64,000 nt of DNA from Edolisoma coerulescens (taxonomy: Eukaryota; Chordata; Aves; Passeriformes; Campephagidae): NCBI GenBank assembly GCA_013397115.1, contig VWZW01005505.1:620001-684000 (forward strand), read 5' to 3'. Under the pieces are notes generated by a model. The model did not search any database. It saw only the letters and a program-made list of their open reading frames with translations, and was not told the origin of the DNA. Both the position numbers and the translations under genes were made by a program. Positions within the stretch are counted from its first letter, which is position 1; every line of letters begins with the position of its first letter. Below, in pieces: positions 49,380 through 59,290 of this stretch.

Positions 49380-49625
49380 TCTCCCCCTAACCTACACGTG
49401 TGAACATCCCCCCTGGCTGCCTGGCTGGCCAGACAAGTTGCACGCAACCTGTGGGCAGAACCCCTCTAGCTGCACCTACTCTCTTCTGCTGGTGCAGCCA
49501 GAAGCCCGACTCAGTGTGCATGGTCAGCCAGGCAGGCAGGACACCCTCACAGCTCCTTGGCCTTCAGAGAAGCAGAGCATCCATGTATCTCCCCAGCTGG
49601 TTTTCAGACTGGAGCTGACCTCAAG
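49380..49625. other. GC-rich patch, origin unknown
   Basis: About 245 bases rich in CCTGGCTGCCTGGCTGGCCA, CAGCCAGGCAGGCAGGACAC and similar GCC/CAG strings stand out from AT-rich flanks. A plus-strand frame of 147 codons at 49282-49725 crosses it, and another of 72 codons overlaps in a second frame. Neither shows a known domain. No AATAAA follows nearby, unlike the two GC-rich patches at 7.6 and 11.5 kb. Confidence 0.4.
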
Positions 49626-50511
49626 TCTGAATAGCTTTCCTTATGGAAACAAACATGTGAGGTATATATATCAGCTAACCTCAGGATCTCCACATTTGCT
49701 GCAATTTAATGACCTATTTGTTTAGCTCTGCAAAATGCAGTTGCCTTTCTACAGATGAATTTGCTAGACATGGCCCTTTTATGAAGTAATCAGTTCAGAA
49801 AAGATCACATTAAGACATTAGACCTGTTATTAACGCCTTAAATTTTTTTTTAGTTGGATACTAATTTTTTCACCTTATTAAGAGGCAGGAGGAATATTTT
49901 CATTTTTAATATTATCCCATGCTGGTTTAAATAATTTGCAAATAGGAGGATTACAACCTTGAACAGGGAACAAATGACTATTCCGACACTTAGATTAAAG
50001 CAGACTTTAGCAATTCCAGTGATACAAATATCTGCCATGCTTAATGAAGAGATAGTGTTGTTGTTTTCAAAAGTTTAATCAGCTTCACCGTAGGCAAAAA
50101 AAGTAAGATATAGCTGAGAAACAGGTAAACACTCTGTAGGGTTTGTAAAAATTATTAGGTATTATTTCCACCCCATCCGTCTGCATTATGTTAATAAGAA
50201 GGCATCAAATAACAGAAGAAAAGCTGATGTAAGAATAAGAAAAAATATTTTTACATGGAGCTTGGAAATTTGACATAAAGACAGTGGATAATAATAAATT
50301 TCTAATTGTTTTTACATCATGTTTATTGAAAGCGTATCTAGAATGTATTTTAGTACTGTCTTGGGAGGAATGATTTCAGCAATGCTTTATTGTAAAAATA
50401 AGTTCATAGAATTTCACTGTGTGAACCAAACTTCTTCATGAAATTTTAAACACTACAATGTCTTTTTAGCCATTATGCCACTATAAGAGCAAAGGTACTG
50501 GAAATGTATGG

Positions 50512-50547
50512 GTATATATAAATATACATACATATATATGTATATAT
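50512..50547. repeat. TA-rich alternating tract with 16-base palindrome
   Basis: GTATATATAAATATACATAC leads into the perfect palindrome ATACATATATATGTAT at 50528-50543. It is a small AT dinucleotide microsatellite with cruciform potential. Confidence 0.85.
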
Positions 50548-51342
50548 CTGGTGGGAATTTATGGAAAATGCAAAAGATGTTCAAAGGCAGATGACTATTA
50601 GCATAAACTGTACAGTGAGCTGCTCTGCAATATTTCTACCTTTTTTGCTTCTACGTGCATTGAACTTTTAAGCTTGCTGATTCTGCCTTGGGCAGAAGTG
50701 GCACACATTTAAAAATGGAAGGTAAGGCAGTCTCATCATTTGATCTCATTTATTTCAGGTGCCATTGAAGTAAAATCCCATGATCTTGTGGAAAGCTTTA
50801 CACTATTAAGGTTGAGAAAGCATCTACTGTGTTCTAAGATAGAGAAACTGTTACACTCTCCTTGTCTTTGACTTGCCACATGCAAATACAAATGGAAAAT
50901 TCTCGTATTAGAAAAGAAAGATAATTGCCTAATTATAGATGAAAACTATCACAAGCCAGAAATTGCATATCCATGTGCTCTTACATCACATTTGCTTTCA
51001 TTCTCCTATCACACTGATGTGTACATTTGTGGGAAAGACTGGCAGCAGCAGAAGGGCATGTTAGTTTTTATTATGTTTGTTACTCTAATGGTCTTTGATG
51101 ACAACAAACTTATTACATCTATAAAGGAAAATATCCTTTCTTCAGTAACAGAGCACTGTTCTTGAGAACACCAACAATATTATGATATCAAGGGCACTTC
51201 ACAGACAGTACTCAGATTTTAAACCACAACAAATAAAATTCCCCAAACCTTGTGCAATCAGCCTGTTTATTTTTGACAGCTAGAAAATGAAGGTTACTGA
51301 AGGATGTCCCAGTAGAGAACTACAAAGTGGCAGAACACAAAA

Positions 51343-51363
51343 TTTTTTTTTTGGGGGCGGGGG
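51343..51363. repeat. T10-G5-C-G5 run
   Basis: Ten T are followed directly by GGGGGCGGGGG. The abrupt switch is unusual in this AT-rich region. The G runs alone do not make a standard quadruplex motif. Confidence 0.9.
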
Positions 51364-53210
51364 AAATCAAGAAACCCCCAATATTAAATTTGCAGGCTTC
51401 CATGCCACGAAGAGTTTCAAATAAATTTGAATTGAAATTTATTAAAATTTAGCAGAAACCCAAGCTGAAGTAAACAGGACTAGCATCTCAGGTTCCTGAT
51501 GATCTAATAGCTTTGAAAATTTTAACACAGCAGTGTGTAAAAGGGCCATTTTTCTTAATTTTTTTCATGGTGTTCTGTTTCTATAGGATCCAGAGTTTGT
51601 AAATAAGCTGGATCATGCCATGGACATTCTCTGGTACACCAAAAATGTAGGAATGGCATAAATCACACTGTCTTACTTGCTAGACTTCAGTATGGCTTCA
51701 ATAGCTGCTCATATCTAGTTTGAAACTTTACAATTGCTTTGAGATAAGGTTCTTTGGTTTTGTTTATTTAATTAAATGATTAACTTAAATTCAATTTTAT
51801 ATAGAAAAGCTGGATACATTCACGGACATAAAGTCAAGGCAGTAGCTAGGGCACTCATCTGTAGTCAGTCTACATTCACTTAGCAGCAGGAACTAAACAG
51901 GTGAAGGACAAGTGAAACTGAAACCAGCAAACTCTGGAGTCAGTGTATTCCTCTGGAATGAGTAGATATCTATTTAGATTTCTTCTGACCTGGAAGAAAG
52001 GATTCAAGGAAATTGAATTGGTTTTCTAAAATTTCAGTGACCAGCCTAATGACCAGACCACAGAGGAAAAACCAGGGTAAGTTGGAGTGCCTTCCTTTTC
52101 CTTGCTGTTTTTTATTTTGTCTTTTGTTGGTTTTTTGGTTTCTTTTTTCTTGAATTGTGCATTACATTCTGAGCAATTTTTAATTTCTATTAAAAAGTGA
52201 TCTTCAATTTCCAGTGTTCCCTAAAAAGGCATATGCTAGAAGTTAAGGGTCATTAGGACACAGAAATACTTCAGCTAACTTTTTATTCTTGGGAATATTC
52301 ATCATATTGGCCTATGGAAACATTAGCTGGGTGGCTTCTAATCTGGCAGTTCAGGGAAGGCAAACGAATGAATGTGCTGAGTCTACTGCTGCAAACTGCT
52401 AGGGTTACTCAATGCTATACCCCAATTACACAATGCTATCATTATGTTTTAACACGCTAAAGCATAAAACAATGACAGAGTAACAAATACAGCAAATTTC
52501 TATGCTGAAATCATGCTTATTATACTGACTAATCAAGTTGCTTTTGCTGATGAACTGTGCTGCTGACTCACCAAAACTAGCAACCATTGGCAAAGGCAGT
52601 GTAGGTGGAAGGTGGTTCTAGGACTCTAAAGATTTTCTCCCTAAGTCTGACTTTTCTAGAAAAAATGTATCACAGATGACTACCGTTGGGAAAACATGGC
52701 TGAGGTACGGTATGTTTAAAAACGGAACTTGTGAATTTTCTGATGTAACTCTCCATCTACATAATTCTTCAAGTTTCACTACATTTGTGCTTTTCATGTG
52801 CTGCTTCCCCTCTATTTTATTTTGTGGTCTTGTGTATCTGGTTACATACACAGTATCTCCTTTCCCTTCCCTGTCTTTATTTCTTTCACATATACTCTAC
52901 TTGAGATGGGTTAAAATTCTTCAGGTGCTGTATTTCTTTTCGTTCCTTTGAAAAAAAGAAAAAAAAAACAAAATGACCTTTTCCTTGAAACGGCAAGATT
53001 GGAAACTAATCTGCTTGTTACAGTTGAGATTTTGACCTGCCCCCTAAACTGCACATTGACTTCTAGCTCTGAGAACTGGTTTTGATGGTGATGTGTGTCA
53101 CTTTTTTGTAATGCTAATTCAGGCAGAAGCCATTTATCATTTCTGAATATAGAGAGTGTCTGGTGTGACACTGTGCTGACTTATTCATAAAATGATAAAG
53201 ATCAAGAGAA

Positions 53211-53350
53211 ACAGTGTAGCTTAGCCTACAAGGCCCTAGACCAGGACCAAAACATCTACTTTCTATTCTTGCTTTACTGTATGACTACAGGAAAGACAAT
53301 TGCTTTCATGTATTTTAATAGCTACCTGCTGATAAAAAGAATAATGTAAG
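53211..53350 (+). mobile_element. MIR-like relic, plus strand
   Basis: ACAGTGTAGCTTAGCC (compare ACAGTATAGTGGTTAAG), CTAGACCAGGACC, TTCTATTCTTGCTTTACTGT, ATGACTACAGGAAAGACAAT (compare GTGACCTTGGGCAAGTCAC) and CTGATAAAAAGAATAATG (compare CTGTAAAATGGGGATAATG) lie in MIR order across nearly the full SINE length. Divergence is high. Confidence 0.5.
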
Positions 53351-54468
53351 AGTAAGAATTACTGATTTTTATAATAAGTAATGAGTTAGATCAACATCTG
53401 TTCTCTTATATCTGTATTTTATTTATGCCTTTCTTTACTGCCAGACAAAAAAAGGCGATGATAAAATGAAATTTTTTTCTCCTTTTTCTCCTTGCTAGAA
53501 CAGCCACAATATCCCAACAGTGTATCAGCAGATTTCTCAGTTCCATGGCTTCTGTGCAAAAATCTCACATTATTACTATGTCCATACTTAGGAACACAGA
53601 ACAACCAGAAAATCCATGGACAGGACAGCAGACAGGTTAAAACCCTTTCAGATAAGACACCAAAAAGAAAATTCAGTTACTTTTGGAAAAAAATCCCAGT
53701 ACATTTGAAATTAAGCAAAATAATTGAAAGTTTTAATAAAACACATAGAGTTTAGTTGAATTCTATAAGAACTATGATTTTCTGAAATATAGTAAAATTA
53801 CTGAAATCCATGATGACCTTCTAGATGATCCTCTAGGGACATAAAACTAATGGCTCACTAAAATTTACATACTAGGAGTACCTATTACAAAATACTGTAT
53901 GGTGACCGGGGCCATGGAGATACACAACGGCAGCACGGCAAGAAGCTGCAATGTCACTGCTACTCCAGGACAGTTTAGCAGCCAGTAAAAGAGATGCAAA
54001 CTTACTTGCAGGTGCTGTGGATGAGTGTGTACTGACACGTTGCTGATGAATTGTAATTTGTTGCAATAGCTATACATCAAGCCAAAATGTTACTGGCAGA
54101 TCTGGAGAATAGCAGTCACTTCCAACTTGTGACTTGGTGTCCATGCTGTACCAGGCTGTGATAACAAAAAGGGGAAGAAATAGGAAGAAACAAGAATCTG
54201 CTGTTACTATAAGTGCATTATTTCTTAATCTGAAAATTTATGGGATCAATCTAGATTGAGATATTTTATAAAGTGGAGAAATACAATAATGGATTTCAAT
54301 GTTTGAGTACTTTGTAAATAAAAATGTCATTTTCTGTGTATGAAATAGATATTAACACACATTTTCTGTCACATCTGTATCTGTTCCATAGTGAATACAA
54401 ACATATTAGATTTTCTAGTTAGATTTTTTCTTTATTTCATCTTCAGAGGATACCTATAATTTATAGTC
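53351..54468. other. Non-coding DNA, no gene seen
   Basis: AT-rich unique sequence. Frames at 53492-53755 (plus) and 53865-54080 (minus, two overlapping) have no domain. Confidence 0.6.
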
Positions 54469-54499
54469 ACGTATGTGTGTATATATATACGTATATATA
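54469..54499. repeat. TG/TA alternating tract with 18-base palindrome
   Basis: CACGTATGTGTGTATATATA continues into the perfect palindrome TATATATACGTATATATA at 54482-54499. The alternating purine-pyrimidine pattern favours cruciform or Z-like structures, but the tract is short. Confidence 0.85.
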
Positions 54500-54548
54500 A
54501 TTTCAAATTTTACCTCCTGGGGAAAATTTCCACAAAGAAAATCTCACC

Positions 54549-54572
54549 TTTTTTTTTTTTTTTTTTTTTTTT
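54549..54572. repeat. 24-base poly-T run
   Basis: Twenty-four T in a row is the longest homopolymer in the window. If it were a retroposon tail, the body would lie to the right on the minus strand, but none is recognised there. Confidence 0.9.
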
Positions 54573-54769
54573 AAAAACTCTTTAAATCAATGTTTTACAA
54601 AGGTAGGTAGTAATTTCCAGTATACTTATCATTGCTTTACCTGAATTCAGATGTGTAGGCAATTTTGATTACTGCCTTTTTCTGTTAACTTTTTCAAAGA
54701 CTGAGAAATTAATTCATCTGTAGGGCTACATGCTCTTTTAAAATATAGTTCTGATCTTTATATAGTAAT

Positions 54770-55060
54770 GTAATTTAAATTAGTACCTAATTCTCCAAAG
54801 TCCACAATTTAGGACAGCGCAGAATCTACTGCAGCAACTAATTAAACACTTACTGTAGGGTTAAGTTTTTCATTAAATCAATAGGCCCCTAGTGTCAGTT
54901 ACAAAGCCCTAATTACTATGCTGTAAATTTAGATTGAATTTGAATTAAGGACTGATTTCAATCTAACCACAGCATGTAAATATTGTAAATTACCAGAATT
55001 ACAGTTCAATAAAATTGAATGGATTTCACTTTAGATAAACTAAATGCAAATGAGCCTAAG
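54770..55060. other. Candidate conserved non-coding element
   Basis: Mixed-composition AT-rich DNA with repeated homeodomain-type cores (AACTAATTAAACAC, CCCTAATTAC, TTGAATTAAGG) and a TTAGATTGAATTTGAATTAA stretch. No frame or repeat is present. This is speculative and rests on texture only. Confidence 0.22.
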
Positions 55061-57114
55061 GAAAAAAAAAAACCTGCTGAAATTTCCCAAACATCTGCAC
55101 AAGAGACTTACATATGCAGTCTATAGTACAATACTTTGGCAAAGAGCATGCCAGAGCTTCAAAATGCTGCCACCGTTTACTCTAAAATGTTGTAAATATT
55201 TCATTATCTGTTCTGAAAATGAATAAATTTAATCTCTCCCAAGTGATCAAGTAAAATGATGGCTAATGTGCCCACTTACTGTGTTGCTTTAGTTTGATGA
55301 CTGTATTGTTGTGCTAAAGCACAGTATGAAATCAGGTTATCAGGTTATAACTGGCAGGGATAAAAAAAAAACAGTGCTGGGAAACACAAAACAACCCATT
55401 TTCAAGGCATGAATCATGCATTTTGAAGACTCAAAACAAGTGTAAAAATTACAGACAATGGCACTCTAATCAAACAAGTGCAAAATTGAAAATAATTGGG
55501 AGTTTGTGGACTTTCATTCACCTTCAAACAAGCACTGTATCCACAGGATATTAATAAATTTGGGAAAATAGGCAATATGCTAGGTTACAAAGAAAATGAA
55601 AAATCAAAAAATGCCTATATTGAGGGTCATACATATGATTATTAAGAGGTTTCTACTCCCCTGCTTATGTTATTTCAATATATGCAGTAAAAATTATGTT
55701 AATAGCCTTAAGATGTCCTTAAAAAGTTAATTAAAACAATGCGTAGTTTTTTTTACACTTAACACTTCATTAATACACTTAAATTTCTGAATAATAAAAG
55801 TTGGCTGAAAAAATAAAAACCATAAAATTAATATTGTCATGAAGGCTCAGAAAGGGCATAGATTAAGGAAATTAATGATAATTTTCATGACTGTGCGCTT
55901 GAGAGATGCTGAACATAAACTCAAAACTAGAAACTAACAAAGAGGTAAAAATAATCCTCCAAGAACAACATCCACTATTCTCATTTCTACCAGAAACACA
56001 ATTATGCCACCTCATTCTTTAGTACAGTTCTGGCTTTGTTTCTTTTTTCACAGCACATTTTATGGGGTCTTTGATCTGTTCATGCCTCACAAAGTTAAAC
56101 AGTGCCAATGCAGTTTGTGGGCACATGCCATGTGTCTGATAATTTACAAGCTGACAGCACCACACTTTCTAAAACTCTTATTTCCTGTGAGCGTTAAAAT
56201 TACATCACAAACCACAGAATGTCTTAATGACTTCATGTCATCAAGAAAGGTAATAATGCTTCAGCTCAGCTTCATCAGCTGAGCATGGTAGCCAAAGGTA
56301 GCAAGTAATTTACCACATGTCATCTATGTAGGCTTTTCACATTAGGAAAATCAAACCATTCTCTGAAGTGCTCATCTTACCAGTCCACTGGAATATTAAA
56401 TTACTGACTGTAAAGGAAATGATGTTTCACTTAAGTTTGGAGTTTTGCACAAGTGGAATGGGTGGGCCAAGCTGCAAAAAGCCCCAAAGGAGATAAGAAA
56501 AAATTACTTGTGACCCTTGCCAGAATAGAAAATACAGTACGTTTATACCACCTACAGCACATATTGCTAAACATAGGAAATACGGTAGAATGAATGAGTA
56601 CTTTCATAATTGTCCTTCATGTTTCATAAGGGGTCCTTTGCTTCTCAGCTTTCCACCTTCATGTCATACCCTAGTAGATAGAACAAGATATCCCCTGTTG
56701 TGATTCTGCTGTTCTGGCTCCCATGCTTACTCCTCAAGGCTTGGAGAGCCATCTCTCCTCCAGGGTCTCTAGGCTTGAGCAAAGGTAAGCAGGAAATATT
56801 AATGACTGCTGAAATGAATGTCTACCTATTTAAATTTGCAGAAGTAATAAATAGATTGCACCACTTGAATCTTACTCTCTAAACTGCAAATGATTTCACC
56901 TTTCCAGTTCTGGAATTTAGATGAAGTTAGGAAGTTACATAAATTTCTGAGGTGCAGCTGGTTTTGTTTGAGATAATCTATTTGTGTTCCTGTTCTGTAA
57001 AATTATTTTTCCATGAAAAAAGCCTGATTAGCTAACACATAATGAAGTGGCCATGCTATTGGCTTGCAGTTTGACAACTGATCAGTGTTTAAACATAAAA
57101 GCAAATATTTTGAA
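55061..57114. other. Non-coding desert, no gene seen
   Basis: AT-rich unique sequence. A 9-base duplication (ATCAGGTT repeated) lies near 55331-55346. The frame at 56004-56282 (plus, 92 codons) has no domain. Confidence 0.6.
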
Positions 57115-57140
57115 AAGTCTCCTAGTGAAATAGGAGACTT
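57115..57140. repeat. Perfect 10-base inverted repeat, 6-base loop
   Basis: AAGTCTCCTA at 57115-57124 pairs exactly with TAGGAGACTT at 57131-57140 around GTGAAA. Confidence 0.9.
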
Positions 57141-57826
57141 CTTTCAGACAACAACTAAGATTTGAATTTTATTGTTGCACAGTTTAAAGTTTAATGACAG
57201 TTCACAATCAGCTTGTTAACAAGTCTCAGCCTCTTGCAAAAATCTTGGCCACTTTGCGTGGTGAAGAATTTATGATTTTATTCTACCTTATGGAGCAATG
57301 AAATTAAATTGAAAATTTTATTTTTCCTGGTCTTCCTAAGGTTATAGCTGTTTGGAACTGCAGTGTCTAGATCTGTCATTCATCCAGTTAAATGGAAGGT
57401 TGGCTATTACACATACAAGTTTCAGTTCCTGTCTGTCTGAGGGATATGGGAAAGGTATAATTGCAATAAAGTTACCAGTCAATGGTTTCGACCCAAATAT
57501 GCACAGTCATCAGGCCACATAGTGTACAGGCAAACATTCTCCTACAATTATGCCCATATTTAATACCTGGAAAAATGACTGCCTTATGGAATATGTGAAG
57601 TTTGCTGCTGTATTACTGTATAACATCTGTAACACCTATAATTAGGACTGTACAGCCTAAATACTGTGAAGAGAAAATTGTTGATAGTGTGTAGATTGCA
57701 GAACAGAAGCATGGAGTTTAAAAAGGGAATTAGTAACTGAAGACATTCTTAATGGTGTGAATCCTGGAGTGAAAATTTCAGAATAAACAGGTTTCAAATA
57801 CTTTTTTACAATTCATTTGTTTGATG
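57141..57826. other. Non-coding DNA, no gene seen
   Basis: AT-rich unique sequence between a small hairpin and an old CR1 copy. No frame or repeat is recognised. Confidence 0.6.
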
Positions 57827-58320
57827 AATCACAGAACAGAATCTCAGAAAAATTTAGACTGGAAGGGATCTTTGGAAGTCATCTAGGCTGATCCCCTACT
57901 CCAGAGTAAAAAGCATGTTTCTCAGGGCTTTGTCCAATCCAGTTTTGAATATCTGAGGACCCTCTTCCACAGCTTAGCCTCTCCTGCATGGTGACAAAAA
58001 ATACATCACTTGGAACTTTCTTTGCTGCTGATCACTAACTCTTGTCTTTTTACTCTGCATCTCTAAGATGCAGCTCCATATTCTCCACCATGATACAGCT
58101 GAAAACAGGAATTAAACCCTTCTCTTAGCCTTCTCTTCTGCAAGCTGAAGAAACTCACTTTCCTCAGCTTCCCTTTGTATATCACACTCTGTTATTGTCT
58201 CTTGCACCTGGGGGACAGAACTGGACACAACACAGAGGAAGATTCACTCCCCTCAAGCTGCTGGTTGTTGTTGCTCCCCAGTACGTTATAAGCCCTCACT
58301 GCTACAAGGCAATACCAAAA
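57827..58320 (-). mobile_element. Old CR1 retrotransposon fragment, minus strand
   Basis: On the plus strand it begins AATCACAGAACAGAATCTCA and TTTAGACTGGAAGGGATCTT, then TGGAAGTCATCTAGGCTGAT, CAGGGCTTTGTCCAATCCAG, CCTTCTCTTCTGCAAGCTGA and GGGGGACAGAACTGGACACA, the reverse complement of the CR1 3' region in the correct order. It is much more diverged than the copy at 29.2 kb, has several indels and leaves no open frame, so it is an older insertion of a different CR1 subgroup. The left-hand boundary (element 3' end) is clear; the right-hand one is approximate. Confidence 0.9.
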
Positions 58321-58366
58321 CCTAAACCTTTTTTATCTGAGCAACTGTGATTAATTGCCGTTTATC

Positions 58367-58490
58367 TAGATGTGGAAAAAAAATGGCAAGGTAAGGGACA
58401 GTAACTTGACCCTGTTCTGCTTCACTTATCAAGCACATGATTTTAGTTAGTAGTGGGAATTAATCCCATAATTTTTACTGCAGAAGACCT
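58367..58490 (-). mobile_element. MIR-like relic, minus strand
   Basis: GATGTGGAAAAAAAATGGCA, AGGGACAGTAACTTGACCCT, CACATGATTTTAGTTAGTAG and TGGGAATTAATCCCA correspond in order to the reverse-complemented MIR (GATGAGGAAACTGAGGCACA, GGTTAAGTAACTTGCCCAAG, CACACAGCTAGTAAGTGG, CTGGGATTCGAACCCA), including the B-box equivalent at the end. It lies directly beyond the old CR1 copy. It is one of the better MIR-like matches in the window. Confidence 0.55.
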
Positions 58491-59029
58491 GAATGTTTTT
58501 AGTACCCCATCATTAAATATTGAAATATCTATTGGTAACAGGTAGTTCATAATTCTGTTTTATGGTTATAAAGTCAATTTATCACATTCTGTGAAAAAAA
58601 ATCTAGCTCCAAATATGAATCTTCCCTGAAGAGTGAGCATATAAAACTCCAACTATTGTTACTGGAAATACTAGATAGCATGCTTGGAATCGTTTTGGAA
58701 TGTTAGTTGAAATTACCATTGCTTAAAAGTAAACAAATACCCAGCAGCCTGGGACAAAGGCTGCAACAAAAATCCTAGTTTTTCAATGCATTTTTTAGTA
58801 ACAGTTATTATGAATTTGAATTAAAATATATTTTAGCATAGGCATTAATTGAGCACACTGGCAACATGCGCTGATGTTCTCTTCTGTCAGCTTTGGGTTA
58901 TATATGCATTTTAACATTTAACTTCACTGCATACAAAATCCAGAAAAGAAAAGTGTGCATAAAAATATACAGGGCATTACTTATTTATATGTAAAACCTT
59001 TATTCTATTTTGTTATTTTAGATTAAATC
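58491..59029. other. Non-coding DNA, no gene seen
   Basis: AT-rich unique sequence without a recognised repeat or frame. Confidence 0.6.
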
Positions 59030-59290
59030 CCGTTTCAATTCTATTCTCTCAGGGAAGCACTAACAGTTTGAGCTCAGCGTGAAAGCCATCAAACACTTGA
59101 GCTGAAATTTAGATTGGGCAATTTTGCCTGGTGAAGTAGAAAAGGACATGTGGAATGGCAGAGAACAGAATGGCTTATGGAAAGGCAGATGTTTTAATAA
59201 CTTGTTGTCTAGCGGGAGCCTCAAATATCTAAATTTAAACAGTGCAATATATTAAAGTGCATTGCCGTCAGGGAGGGAGGGTATACTCCT
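59030..59290. other. Candidate conserved non-coding element
   Basis: A stretch of mixed composition with a few retained CpG (AATCCCGTTTC, CTCAGCGTGAAAG, TCTAGCGGGAGC, TTGCCGTCAGG), AT-rich cores (AATATCTAAATTTAAACAG) and a GGGAGGGAGGG run at the right edge. No frame or repeat is seen. The call rests on texture and is speculative. Confidence 0.25.

Larger units (their letters stand above)
49626..53210. other. Non-coding desert, no gene seen
   Basis: AT-rich unique sequence with a TA/CA palindromic patch at 50512-50547, a T10-G5-C-G5 run at 51343-51363 and several A and T runs. Frames of 60-91 codons at 49850-50038 and 52618-53171 overlap each other on both strands and show no domain. Confidence 0.6.

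Noticed and set aside
49282..49725. 147-codon plus-strand open frame
   Set aside because: Crosses a GC-rich patch, shows no family resemblance, and a second overlapping frame is similarly open; kept only as a finding.
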